The notes under the pieces: model-generated
Database searches by the model: none
Told to the model about the DNA's origin: nothing
Seen by the model: only the letters and a program-made list of their open reading frames with translations
Assembly (NCBI RefSeq): GCF_900699015.1
Contig: NZ_LR217737.1
Span: 930,001-994,000 of the forward strand
Length of the DNA: 64,000 bases
Direction: 5' to 3'
From: Erwinia_E haradaeae_E
GTDB taxonomy: Bacteria; Pseudomonadota; Gammaproteobacteria; Enterobacterales; Enterobacteriaceae
Made by a program: the position numbers and the translations under genes
In this document: positions 52,226 through 62,139 of the stretch, one piece after another
Layout: each line of letters begins with the position of its first letter
Position numbering within the stretch: position 1 is the stretch's first letter

Positions 52226-53653
52226 ATGCATAGTATTATTCCTCATGACCATCTCCAATCCTCTATTATAGAAGACTGGCTACAACAACAGAAAAACACA
52301 AGCCTGCTCCGATTTCTTACCTGTGGTAGCGTTGATGATGGTAAAAGCACTCTAATTGGTAGATTATTACATGATACAAGACAGATTTATGAAGATCAGT
52401 TATCTACATTATCTAGTGACAGCAAACGCCATGGAACTCAGGGAGATCAACTAGACCTGGCATTACTAGTAGATGGTTTACAAACTGAACGCGAACAAGG
52501 TATTACCATTGATGTTGCCTATCGATATTTTTCTACTTATCGGCGTAAATTTATTATCGCTGACACACCAGGTCACGAGCAATACACACGAAACATGGCT
52601 ACAGGGGCATCAACGTGTGATCTTGCTATCCTTCTTATTGATTCACGTAAAGGCATATTGAATCAAACTCGTCGTCATAGCTTGATTACTACACTATTAG
52701 GTATAAAATACTTAATTGTAACAATTAATAAAATGGATCTTGTGCATTACAGTCAAGATAAATTTTTAACAATTAAAGAATCCTATCTTAATTTTTCCAA
52801 ACAGCTACCTAATAATATTAATCTTTACTTTATACCATTATCTGCTCTTACAGGTGAAAATGTAGTCTACAGTAATAAAAAAATGTCATGGTATGAAGGG
52901 CCAACATTACTTAATCTCTTAGAAACTATTGATGTTAAGAGAAACAAAGAAGAAAAACCAATACGATTTCCGATACAATACGTAAATCGTCCGAATCTTG
53001 ATTTTCGTGGTTACGCTGGAACAGTGGCTTCTGGAAACATACAGATAGGTCAGCGGATAAAAGTACTGCCTAGTGGAAAGAAATCAGAAATCATACGTAT
53101 CGTGACATTTGATGGTGATTTACAATATGCCAATGAAAATCAAGCTATTACTTTGGTCCTCAAAGATGAACTTGATATTAGCCGTGGTGATCTATTAATA
53201 GATGAAAATGAACAATTAATAGCCGCACGAGGTGCAACTGTGGATGTCGTATGGATGGCAGAAAAACCACTAACACCAGGTCAAATCTTTAATATAAAGA
53301 TTGCAGGTAAAAAAACACGAGCATATGTTGATAAGATTCATCATCAAATTGATATTAATAACCTAACATACTATACTTCTAAAGAATTACCACTCAACGC
53401 CATTGGTCTTATTGATATCATCTTCGATGAACTGATACCTATCGATATTTATGAACACAATCGAGTCACTGGCGCAATGATATTTATCGACCGATTAAGT
53501 AACGGGACTGTTGGAGCCGGTATGATCAGACATACTCTGAAAGATGCTATCTCTGCTCATAAAGAGAAATTCAGTAATTTTGAGTTGGAATTCAATGCTT
53601 TAGTACGCCGTCACTTTCCGCATTGGGGTGCCTCTGACCTATATGATAAGTGA
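52226..53653 (+). CDS. cysN: Sulfate adenylyltransferase subunit 1 (GTPase)
   Basis: EF-Tu-like GTPase that drives ATP sulfurylase. 475 aa, the E. coli length. P-loop GSVDDGKST at residues 34-42, EREQGITIDVAYRYF (switch I), DTPGHEQYTRNM (switch II) and NKMDL are present. It stays separate from CysC, with no N-C fusion. AAGGAG lies six bases before the ATG. The stop overlaps a possible cysC GTG (GTGA), while the preferred cysC ATG is six bases further on. Confidence 0.98.
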   Translation: MHSIIPHDHLQSSIIEDWLQQQKNTSLLRFLTCGSVDDGKSTLIGRLLHDTRQIYEDQLSTLSSDSKRHGTQGDQLDLALLVDGLQTEREQGITIDVAYRYFSTYRRKFIIADTPGHEQYTRNMATGASTCDLAILLIDSRKGILNQTRRHSLITTLLGIKYLIVTINKMDLVHYSQDKFLTIKESYLNFSKQLPNNINLYFIPLSALTGENVVYSNKKMSWYEGPTLLNLLETIDVKRNKEEKPIRFPIQYVNRPNLDFRGYAGTVASGNIQIGQRIKVLPSGKKSEIIRIVTFDGDLQYANENQAITLVLKDELDISRGDLLIDENEQLIAARGATVDVVWMAEKPLTPGQIFNIKIAGKKTRAYVDKIHHQIDINNLTYYTSKELPLNAIGLIDIIFDELIPIDIYEHNRVTGAMIFIDRLSNGTVGAGMIRHTLKDAISAHKEKFSNFELEFNALVRRHFPHWGASDLYDK

Positions 53654-53658
53654 ATAAC

Positions 53659-54264
53659 ATGATACAGAATAATCAAAACTTAATGTGGCATTCTTATCCC
53701 ATTACTCAAAAAGAACGCGAGCAGCTTCATAATCATCGAAGCGCAGTATTGTGGTTTACTGGATTATCTGGATCAGGTAAATCGACTGTTTCTGGTTCTC
53801 TAGAAAAAGAATTGTACCAAATAGGCATTCATACTTATTTACTTGATGGAGATAACCTAAGACATGGATTATGTCGTGATCTGAGTTTTAGTATAAATGA
53901 CCGTAAAGAAAACATACGTCGAATAGGGGAAGTAGCAAAACTCATGCTTGATGCTGGACTTATAGTACTTACTGCACTTATCTCTCCTTACACTAAGGAG
54001 AGAGAGATGGTACGTGATCTAATTGGTCCAGATCGTTTTATTGAAATATTTCTAGATACACCTCTATCTATTTGCGAACAACGAGATCCAAAGGGCTTAT
54101 ATAAGAAAGCGCGCTCTGGAACTCTAAGTAACTTTACAGGAATAGAATCTGAGTATCAGATACCATTAAAACCAGATATACGTCTCGATGGTGAAAAAAA
54201 AATAAAATTTTTAACTAATGAAGTATTAAATTTATTAAAGATACGTAATATTATTCGGACTTAA
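53659..54264 (+). CDS. cysC: Adenylyl-sulfate kinase
   Basis: Phosphorylates APS to PAPS, the substrate of CysH. From the ATG at 53659 it is 201 aa, the exact E. coli length, and the tryptophan of MWHSYP falls at position 10 in both. A GTG at 53650 overlapping the cysN stop is possible. P-loop GLSGSGKST at residues 35-43, DGDNLRHGL, DRKENIRRIGEVA, the phospho-acceptor serine S109 (ISP) and RDPKGLYKKARSG are conserved. It closes the sulfate activation operon; a hairpin follows. Confidence 0.97.
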   Translation: MIQNNQNLMWHSYPITQKEREQLHNHRSAVLWFTGLSGSGKSTVSGSLEKELYQIGIHTYLLDGDNLRHGLCRDLSFSINDRKENIRRIGEVAKLMLDAGLIVLTALISPYTKEREMVRDLIGPDRFIEIFLDTPLSICEQRDPKGLYKKARSGTLSNFTGIESEYQIPLKPDIRLDGEKKIKFLTNEVLNLLKIRNIIRT

Positions 54265-54269
54265 ATTAA

Positions 54270-54307
54270 TATGAGCTTCCATATGTATAGAAAGTTGGAA
54301 GCTCATA
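54270..54307 (+). terminator. Hairpin between cysC and ftsB
   Basis: ATGAGCTTCCA (54271-54281) pairs perfectly with TGGAAGCTCAT (54296-54306), plus an outer T-A pair, around a 14-base loop, starting six bases past the cysC stop. Five G-C pairs make it one of the more stable stems here. There is no U tract, so it may be a processing or partial termination point separating the cys genes from ftsB-ispDF. Confidence 0.5.
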
Positions 54308-54447
54308 CTATCTAATTAAAAATTAGTATCAAATGTATAAATGCAATTCTATATACAACATATATGGAATATTTCCAGCCTCATTATGCCAAAAATCCAC
54401 ACACCGACAAAAATAAAATAGATTAACATTTGATCCAAACAAAATAC

Positions 54448-54690
54448 ATGACCAAACTTACTATAATTTTATTAATCCTTCTCAGTGAACTACAATATTC
54501 ACTATGGTTTGGAAAGAATGGAATATATGCATTAATACAAATTAATGCAGACCTAGAATCACAGAAAGCTTTCAACTCCAAACTCAAAGCACGAAATGAT
54601 CAATTACGTTATAAAGTTCAGAATTTACATTATCATCTACAACTCATGGAAAAACAAAATAATAATGTAGATCAAGTATCTAAAAAATAA
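54448..54690 (+). CDS. ftsB: Cell division protein FtsB, shortened at the C-terminus
   Basis: Bitopic membrane protein of the FtsQLB complex that regulates septal wall synthesis. 80 aa from the ATG at 54448 (frame open to a TTG at 54430); E. coli has 103. The N-terminus MTKLTIILLILLSELQYSLWFGKNG matches closely (membrane helix about 3-20), and the coiled coil with SKLKARNDQL follows. The E. coli C-terminal part (EERARNELSM...GETFYRLVP), which contacts FtsQ, is missing, and no frame downstream restores it. It may be a minimal functional form or an early pseudogene. Its place before ispD is as in E. coli. Confidence 0.88.
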   Translation: MTKLTIILLILLSELQYSLWFGKNGIYALIQINADLESQKAFNSKLKARNDQLRYKVQNLHYHLQLMEKQNNNVDQVSKK

Positions 54691-54836
54691 AATAAATACT
54701 TGTTAGTAACACGGTAGAGCACTCTTGTCATAAACAGAACAATCAATGTAACAAAAATTAATTAGATATTCTTAAAATCATAGCATGTCGTGTCATTAAT
54801 ATGAATGCTTTACAATGATTATATTATCAAGTAAAA

Positions 54837-55562
54837 ATGTATCTCATGAATCATCTAATCTCTTACTCTAAAACCATTGCTATAGTTGCTGCAGCAGGTA
54901 CGGGACGCCGTATGCAATCAGTATGCCCGAAGCAATACCTTCGTATCTGCGGAAAAACAATTCTAGAGCACAGCTTGATTGTGTTACTAAATAACCCGAA
55001 CATTCAACAGATCATTGTGGCCATTCATCCAGAAGATACTTACTTTAATTCTTTATCAATAGCTAGAGATTTACGTATTACTACAGTTTATGGCGGTATC
55101 AGTCGTACTGATTCCGTTATAGCAGCTCTAAAGATAGCCCCTTCTACTCCATGGGTATTAATTCATGATGCTGCCCGACCATGCCTTTATCCTGAAGACT
55201 TATGTCGCCTACTTGCTTTAACCTCCTACAGTCAGGTCGGAGGCATTCTAGCAGCACCAGTAAATGATACTATAAAATATTCCATCCTCGGTGCTAATTA
55301 TATTTCTCATACTGTCTCACGAAACAACTTATGGCAAGCTTTTACACCTCAACTATTTCCATTAAAACTTTTACAAACTTGCCTGAATCGAGTTATAAAT
55401 GAAAAAAAAAATATAAACGATGAAGCAACAGCATTAGAGTTCTGTGGATTTTACCCAGAAATTCTTCATGGACGCCGAGATAACCTTAAAATAACAGAAC
55501 CAGAAGATCTGGCTCTAGCTGAACTCTACATCACAGAGAGATATAAAAAATTAGGAATATAA
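54837..55562 (+). CDS. ispD: 2-C-methyl-D-erythritol 4-phosphate cytidylyltransferase
   Basis: Third step of the MEP isoprenoid pathway, making CDP-methylerythritol for later undecaprenyl and ubiquinone tails. 241 aa (E. coli 236). CTP-binding AAAGTGRRMQ followed by CPKQYL, the LIHDAARPC motif, ILAAPVNDTIK and the NDEATALEFCG and GRRDNLKITEPEDLALAE stretches are conserved. A second ATG at 54846 would also fit; neither has a clear ribosome site. ispF starts one base after its stop, so the two are co-translated. Confidence 0.96.
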   Translation: MYLMNHLISYSKTIAIVAAAGTGRRMQSVCPKQYLRICGKTILEHSLIVLLNNPNIQQIIVAIHPEDTYFNSLSIARDLRITTVYGGISRTDSVIAALKIAPSTPWVLIHDAARPCLYPEDLCRLLALTSYSQVGGILAAPVNDTIKYSILGANYISHTVSRNNLWQAFTPQLFPLKLLQTCLNRVINEKKNINDEATALEFCGFYPEILHGRRDNLKITEPEDLALAELYITERYKKLGI

Positions 55563-55563
55563 A

Positions 55564-56037
55564 ATGAGAATTGGTCACGGTTTTGATATACATGGTTTTG
55601 GAGGTGTTAGTCCATTGATTATTGGTGGCGTTCATATTCCATATCAAAAAGGTTTGCTCGCTCACTCCGACGGAGACGTATTACTTCATTCTCTCATTGA
55701 CTCACTGCTTGGTGCAGTAGCATTAGGAGACATTGGACATTTCTTTTCAGATACTGATGATGCTTATCGAGGCATAAGCAGTCGATTTCTTCTTCGCGAA
55801 ACCATGCAGAAAATTATACAAAAATCCTATCATGTAGGAAACGTTGATATAACTATAATAGCTCAAGAACCAATAATGACGCCATATGTTCAAAACATGC
55901 GGATGAATATTTCAGAAGATTTATCTATTAATATAAATAGAATTAATATAAAAGCAACAACCTCTGAAAAACTAGGATGTATTGGTCGACGTGAAGGTAT
56001 TGCTTGTCAAGCAGTGTCACTGCTTTTTCCATATTAA
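55564..56037 (+). CDS. ispF: 2-C-methyl-D-erythritol 2,4-cyclodiphosphate synthase
   Basis: Cyclises CDP-ME 2-phosphate in the MEP pathway. 157 aa (E. coli 159). Metal ligands D8, H10 (GFDIHGFG) and H42 (SDGDVLLH), GDIGHFFSDTD, NVDITIIAQEP and the KATTSEKLGCIGRREGIACQAV end are conserved. It directly follows ispD. truD, surE and the rest of the E. coli operon are missing; a hairpin ends the unit. Confidence 0.97.
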   Translation: MRIGHGFDIHGFGGVSPLIIGGVHIPYQKGLLAHSDGDVLLHSLIDSLLGAVALGDIGHFFSDTDDAYRGISSRFLLRETMQKIIQKSYHVGNVDITIIAQEPIMTPYVQNMRMNISEDLSININRINIKATTSEKLGCIGRREGIACQAVSLLFPY

Positions 56038-56855
56038 ACTTTTATACATATATACATCATAATCTATACGACTAACCACCCGTATTAATCGTCAACTAAA
56101 AATAATTTCTTTTATTTTTAGTTGAAAATATTCACTTAGTTTATAAGATATTATTAGTCCTGCTCTTTTTAATAAAATTATTATATCAATAATAACTAAA
56201 ACTTTTCTAGTCAAAAATCCTGGTCATATATTTATTAATATTTAAAAGATATAATTGGATATTGATTTTTATAGAAAAGATAACATTAATTTCAATATAA
56301 TAAATATAATTTCAATCTAGAAATCAATTCTATCACCACTAAAATATTACATTCAAGATTAATTAGAATTAATAAATTAGCTTAATAATATTGACCTTCT
56401 ATGTTAAAAAATTGATATGAATCAGTTCTCTCCTTTTTTGAAAAAATATTTATTGTAGAAGTCATACCTCTATTCCATTAGCCCACTAAAAATAGTAATG
56501 ACCATTTTATTGAAATACCTAGTGATCTATCTCATATCTTTAGATATATTATAAAGCATTTTTAACATTATTAATTTGCCAACTAATAATAAAAACTCAA
56601 AATACAATAATATGAGATAGATTAAACCTAAATGAGTGCATAACGAACTAATATAGATGATATGCAAAAAAACTCTTTGATTTAAGATTGTAATCCAACA
56701 TCTATTATCTCATATGTCATTTTTAAAAAATACCTATCTGTCTTTTTACGATTACAATAAGAAAAATATTCTAGAAACATGATAAAACAAAAGTCACCAT
56801 TATATTTTCTATATATGATAGTACATTGTAGTTATTCTATAAATATGACTTCTGT
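56038..56855. other. Spacer between convergent ispF and surA
   Basis: Holds the terminator at 56092-56125. The remaining 700 bases are AT-rich with no recognisable content. Confidence 0.6.
56092..56125 (+). terminator. Intrinsic terminator-like hairpin after ispF
   Basis: CAACTAAAAATAA (56093-56105) pairs perfectly with TTATTTTTAGTTG (56112-56124), with an outer T-A pair, around TTTCTT; it starts 55 bases past the ispF stop. The stem is AT-rich with no distal U run, but 14 unbroken pairs are unlikely by chance. Confidence 0.5.
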
Positions 56856-58145
56856 CTAATTATTCTGATCATGTATCTTAACATAAGCAGAGTCGCGCTC
56901 ATCTTCCATCCAAGATAATGTAGCTATAGGTAATTTACGTGCCAGCAATAGTTGATAAGCCTGTTCTTTTTGTGCCATATCAGTTCTATCCACTACTCGA
57001 CTATCTAGTAGTTGTATAATATGCCATCCAGAATCAGAATGTATGGGTTTACTAACCTGACTATTTTTTAATCCTGCGAACATATTTTGAAAAACATCTT
57101 CAAACTCTTCTATTGGGCGCCAACCTAAATCCCTACTATTATATTCTGATGGAAAATCTTGTGATATACCTTGTGTAACTTGGCGAAACATCTTACTATT
57201 ATTAATTACAGAAGAAATTTTAAGTAATTTAGCTCGAATCTGTGCATCAGATAGTATTGGTGATGACTTGATAAAAATATCTCTAATATACACCTCCTTA
57301 GATAAAATTCTTTGCTGATTTCCATGTATATCGTTAACTTTCAAAACATGCCAACCGATTCCAGATTTAATAGGACCAATAACATCACCTTTGTGTGCTT
57401 TTATTAGAAATGTAGAAAATAATGAGGGTAGTTCTTTTATTGTTCTCCATCCCATATCCTCTTCTGTAAGACTCAGCATATCAGAAGAATAAGCTGTGAT
57501 TAATTGATCTAAATGAGAACCATTTTTTAACCGCTTAACTAACTGAGAAACTATACTTTCTCGACTTAGTGCTTCTTTCTGTGTTAAATGTTCTGATAAA
57601 GGAAATAAAATATGACTTAGTTTAAATACAGCCTTAGAATTATTTTGTAACTCTAGATAACTTGCAAGTGAATTAATTTCCTGTGGTAAAATAGAAAAAC
57701 GACGTCTAACTTCATTGGCCCGTAAATCCAATACCATTAAATTGTTTCGAATTCTCTCATAATAAGCATTATAATTAATTCCTGAATCAGATAACGATCT
57801 AATAAATTGACTAACATTCATTTTTTGTTGCTTCGCTATTTTATAAATAGTATCATCTATCTTCGAATCATTAATATGAAAACCAAGTTGTTTTGCTTTT
57901 TGCAACAAAATATTGTTTATAATTAGTTGTTCTAACACATGATGATAAAGAACGTTGTTCTCAGGTAGCTTTTTACCAGTCTTAATTGCTTCATTATTAA
58001 AAAATTGGATCATGCTATCTACATCACTCTTTAAGACCACGCTATTATTAACGACGGCAACAATTTGATCTACCACCTGAGGTGATGAGAATACAGTACT
58101 AGATATAAGACCTGCACCAAAAATTAATACTTTCCAATAAGTCAT
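56856..58145 (-). CDS. surA: Periplasmic chaperone/peptidyl-prolyl isomerase SurA
   Basis: Escorts outer-membrane barrel proteins, LptD among them, across the periplasm. 429 aa from the ATG at 58143-58145 (E. coli 428): MTYWKVLIFGAG aligns with MKNWKTLLLGIA and GGAAGG lies just upstream; an ATG-less extension to 58169 is unsupported. Signal peptide about 1-20 (cleavage near VFSSPQVVDQ), chaperone N-domain, two parvulin domains (VFKLSHILFPLSEHL...GIGWHVLKVNDIHG and YIRDIFIKSSPI...DSGWHIIQLLDSR), and a C-terminal helix. The second LSHIL-type motif is altered, as the region diverges. It lies 59 bases downstream of lptD, presumably co-transcribed. Confidence 0.96.
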   Translation of the reverse strand: MTYWKVLIFGAGLISSTVFSSPQVVDQIVAVVNNSVVLKSDVDSMIQFFNNEAIKTGKKLPENNVLYHHVLEQLIINNILLQKAKQLGFHINDSKIDDTIYKIAKQQKMNVSQFIRSLSDSGINYNAYYERIRNNLMVLDLRANEVRRRFSILPQEINSLASYLELQNNSKAVFKLSHILFPLSEHLTQKEALSRESIVSQLVKRLKNGSHLDQLITAYSSDMLSLTEEDMGWRTIKELPSLFSTFLIKAHKGDVIGPIKSGIGWHVLKVNDIHGNQQRILSKEVYIRDIFIKSSPILSDAQIRAKLLKISSVINNSKMFRQVTQGISQDFPSEYNSRDLGWRPIEEFEDVFQNMFAGLKNSQVSKPIHSDSGWHIIQLLDSRVVDRTDMAQKEQAYQLLLARKLPIATLSWMEDERDSAYVKIHDQNN

Positions 58146-58204
58146 ATGCCTTCCACTTGTTATTTTCAAACTACCGGATTGTTAATATTTAATATACCAG
58201 AATA

Positions 58205-60556
58205 TTAAATAATACTTTGATAAGGTAAAATTCCTTGACGCAACATCTGAGTGCTATCTAATCGATAATCGTTAGGCCTTAGACCACGGAGCTCAATATT
58301 GAAAATAATTTTATTATCATATTTACCTGCACCTTCCATCCAACCTTTAATATTATGTACATATCCAAATCTCACCAGATAGCAACAAGAGCTATATTCT
58401 ACTCCGACCAACTGATCTACTATTAACCGAGTCTTTGTATTATAATAGCACGACCCTACTACAGACCACTGATTAATAAACGACCAACTAGCAGTGATAC
58501 CAATTTGAGATATATCCTGCTTATATTGAGACTGATCTATCTCATTCTCAAGTAAGACTTGACTTATATAATTTTCACTAATATATCGATAACTCATCTG
58601 TACCATGTGATTAACATCAGAACGCCATTCCAATATAAAATCTCCCTGAGAAACACTATCTAAATAAGTATCATAATATAATCCACCATATATAACTAAA
58701 TGATCTTTCACCCGAGCTTTACTAGCTGCTACTAACGCTATAGTACCTAGATAGTCATCACTCTCTCTATGTAACCTATGAAATTCTGGAATAAGCGAAT
58801 AAATTTGCCCTACAGAAATATTAAAACGTTCATATGAATTAGGATCAAAAATCCGCATAGTTAAACCAGTTGTTATCTGGTTAGCAGCATCAATTCGATC
58901 AAGACCACTATATTTACGTTCCTGAAATAAGCTATAATAATTCCGAATTAATAGTGTAGAATCATAAACTTGTATTGATCTTTGATCATGATACGGAATA
59001 TAAAGATATTGAATCCTTGTCTCAATACTTTGAGTATAACCTGGTAACAATACCATGTCATGGTCAAAACAAATCTGTTCATCAATACTGAATTGCGGTA
59101 TAATACGATTAATAGAATTTTTCAAAATATGAATATGTTTGCTCTGTAAATTATAATACTGTATGTTTTTTTGTAGATAATACGTAGATAAAATTTTAAC
59201 TGTAGTATTTAGTTTATTCCATTCAGTTACGTACGGCCAGTTGATCATCGGTTCAATATGTATACGTATGGCATCTGGCATCTGTGGGTTGCGATTAGTA
59301 AATCTGACAACCTGGGAATATAAATGACTCTGAAATAACCCAGGATTGCCTAAATAATAATGAAAATCTAACTGCGGCTCAGCGGAATAAAAATCATGAT
59401 AATTTTTAGTGGATAAAATCTGAAAATATTTTCTAGATAACGTTGTATTCCAATTTTTTCCTGTATAACTCCAATCAAATCTTTGAGTAAGATATCCGTT
59501 AGTCGTAGATCCATATTTAGAGTCTAAATCTCTAAAGTAATCAGTATCACTGACCTTGGTATATTCAGCCTTAAAATTCCAATAATTAGTATTAAAATTA
59601 GCATGATGCCAATGGAATAACCATCGAGGAGAAAAAAAACCGTTCTTATCATATCCATATTTATATATGTCATCATGTTTTAAGTAATCGAATTCTAGTA
59701 GACCAGATCCTAGAATCAAATATCGAAATTCATTCTGCCATTGTATTCCGCGATGACTGATATAACGCATCATGAACGTAGCATCTGCTTGGGGAGCTAT
59801 ATTCCAGTAATATGGAAATAAAAACTGAAAACCACTAATCTTATTATAAGATCCCTTTGGAACCAAAAAACCCGATCGATGCTTATCACCTATTGGGATC
59901 TGTAAATAAGGACTATACAAAATCGGAATCAGTCCTAATTTAAATCGAGCATTCCAAATCTTATATACTTGCATATCACGATCCTGAATGATCTTAGAAC
60001 CTTCTATAGTCCAACCATGGTTTCCAATAGGACAGGAACTAAACATACCGTGTTTTAGAATAGTATACTGGTTATTTCGTCTTAATTGTATTTGACGAGC
60101 AAAACCTCTTTCTTGTCGTCCAAGAATTTTATAAGAACTATTCCACATATTAACATCTTTAGTATTTAAATTTATCCAAGCCCTAGGACCTGACAAAACT
60201 ACTTGTTCATCCTCATACTGAACATGACCTAATAAATCAATAGTATCAATAAGAGTTGTAGTCGGTCCTAACATACTTCGATTAAACTGAACATAATCAG
60301 ATTTTAGATGTCTATGTCCCTGATGAATATCCACATGACCATTAAAAATAGCGTTTTTTTCATAACTAACAGTAGCCATATCTGATGTAATAATTACTGA
60401 TAACTGATTCAAATATTCATCGTCTATAAGATGATTTTCTTGAATAGGTGAAGCATCCTTACATTGTAATGTAGAATCACCAGCTAAAACTATAGAATGA
60501 AATAGAATGAAATTAATAAGAAAAACCACCAAGATAGATAATCTGATTTTTATCAT
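58205..60556 (-). CDS. lptD: LPS-assembly outer-membrane protein LptD
   Basis: Barrel that, with LptE, inserts LPS into the outer leaflet. 783 aa from the ATG at 60554-60556 (E. coli 784). All four disulfide cysteines are kept: C32, C175, C724 and C725 (E. coli 31, 173, 724, 725). A signal peptide covers about 1-25 (SIVLA end), then the OstA-like jellyroll (VSYEKNAIFNGHVDIHQG), then the barrel with IWNARFKLGLIPILYSPYL, GDKHRSGFLVP and YSSCCYLVRFGY. An in-frame TTG at 60568 has AAGG seven bases upstream and may be the true start, adding four residues. surA follows. Confidence 0.97.
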   Translation of the reverse strand: MIKIRLSILVVFLINFILFHSIVLAGDSTLQCKDASPIQENHLIDDEYLNQLSVIITSDMATVSYEKNAIFNGHVDIHQGHRHLKSDYVQFNRSMLGPTTTLIDTIDLLGHVQYEDEQVVLSGPRAWINLNTKDVNMWNSSYKILGRQERGFARQIQLRRNNQYTILKHGMFSSCPIGNHGWTIEGSKIIQDRDMQVYKIWNARFKLGLIPILYSPYLQIPIGDKHRSGFLVPKGSYNKISGFQFLFPYYWNIAPQADATFMMRYISHRGIQWQNEFRYLILGSGLLEFDYLKHDDIYKYGYDKNGFFSPRWLFHWHHANFNTNYWNFKAEYTKVSDTDYFRDLDSKYGSTTNGYLTQRFDWSYTGKNWNTTLSRKYFQILSTKNYHDFYSAEPQLDFHYYLGNPGLFQSHLYSQVVRFTNRNPQMPDAIRIHIEPMINWPYVTEWNKLNTTVKILSTYYLQKNIQYYNLQSKHIHILKNSINRIIPQFSIDEQICFDHDMVLLPGYTQSIETRIQYLYIPYHDQRSIQVYDSTLLIRNYYSLFQERKYSGLDRIDAANQITTGLTMRIFDPNSYERFNISVGQIYSLIPEFHRLHRESDDYLGTIALVAASKARVKDHLVIYGGLYYDTYLDSVSQGDFILEWRSDVNHMVQMSYRYISENYISQVLLENEIDQSQYKQDISQIGITASWSFINQWSVVGSCYYNTKTRLIVDQLVGVEYSSCCYLVRFGYVHNIKGWMEGAGKYDNKIIFNIELRGLRPNDYRLDSTQMLRQGILPYQSII

Positions 60557-62139
60557 ATAAAATATCAAACAGTATCCTTATAATGGTTGTTATATAAAAA
60601 ACCATTGGTAAAATTCATGATAATCAATTATGTATACGAATAAGAAGTGACTCTTTCTTTAAATACAATAAAATCTATTTCTCTCATACTCTTTTATAAA
60701 ATTCATAAAATAATAACATTCCTATTATTCTGATTATATTCTTATCATTTAAGACTCGAGTATAATGTGAGTATCCCTGATAAATAATCCAATTAAAAGT
60801 AAATATTAATGATTCTATTAATCTAAATAGAATGCTATCCTGCTAATTAAAACGAAATCTTTTGAGAATATAAGAAGATAATTAAAACTGAACACTACTA
60901 ATAATATTCATTAAAATCTACCACAAAAATAATTAATACAATCTTCTCATCTGATCTATTTAGCTACCTAAAATCTATTATCAGAATAACTATATTAGTC
61001 TTATACTCAATTGGATATGATTCTTCATTAAATATTAAAAATATCTTTTTTCTTGATACATGCCTACAACCATAAGTACAAACTCAATAGTTTATTTAAA
61101 TCGACTTAAACCTCTATACACATAGATTATTCTGTCTTAGAATCTCAAAATGTTATATTTATTGTAGTGAACCATAATAAAAATATTTAATTTAACAGAC
61201 CTTTTATCAAGATGATTGAATCCTATACCCAAAAATCTAATATTAGACTGTACTATGATAAGCTGAGCTTTATTAACATGTATAAATAGTATCTACATAC
61301 TAATTTTAGTATCCAGATACTATGTCTATCTGTATTTAAATGATTAGATAATCTAACTTTATCACATAAGTTTAATGATCAAAAAACTAAATTTCATTTT
61401 TTGGTGTACTAAAAATATATTTATTTTATTAAAAACTAAATTTTATAATTATATAAATACATTAACTAAAAAAGATGAAAAACAATACCTTTATTCTATT
61501 TTTCTATCAACTGATCTAATAAAAAATGTACTACCTAGCAATACATACTTAATTTACGTCCTATAAAAATATTGATTAAAATAACATGACATATCACACT
61601 GTTGTTATAATATAAAAATCAAACTTTTTAAGTGAGCGGATTAATTTAATTAAGCAATAAAATATAATTAAATGTACTTTAAGACACCCTACCATGACCA
61701 TATGATAAATGTTAAGCTAAACAAATGTCGAAAATACAATCTTTAATTTATTAGAAAACTAGATATCACTTGCTGTCTACACTGAAGAATAAAAAACATA
61801 TAAGGTAAAAACTTGTTCTACATACCATCAAGTATTTGATATAAAATTAGTTAGTTATATATCAAAGATATCCTTGTTCAAAAATGAAATAAATAGAAAA
61901 TTAATTCAATCAATAAATAGGTAAATCAATAAATAAATATATTTAAATTTTACGTACTATTACATAACATCTTTTAAAATATTTTATCATTAGATATAGT
62001 CATAATAAAAATATTAAAATAGTTTATGCTATACAAATATAACGCTAGATGAATATCTTGCATAATCACTTACCCTTTAGGAGAACACGTATGCATCTTT
62101 CTATCAGACTTAAAAAGTCGATGACCTAATGAGGAGTCT
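60557..62139. other. Spacer between divergent lptD and djlA
   Basis: 1.6 kb against a short spacer in E. coli. AT-rich and gene-free except for the small leader frame at 62091-62129. The 63-codon frame at 61375-61566 looks spurious. Confidence 0.55.
62091..62129 (+). CDS. Possible 12-codon leader peptide before djlA
   Basis: An ATG at 62091 with AGGAG seven bases upstream (62079-62083) opens 12 codons (MHLSIRLKKSMT) ending in TAA at 62127-62129, one base before the GAGGAG of djlA. The ribosome site is as good as any in the window, and the layout would allow translational coupling. I know of no such leader in E. coli. It could be the trimmed end of a lost gene or chance. Confidence 0.3.
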   Translation: MHLSIRLKKSMT

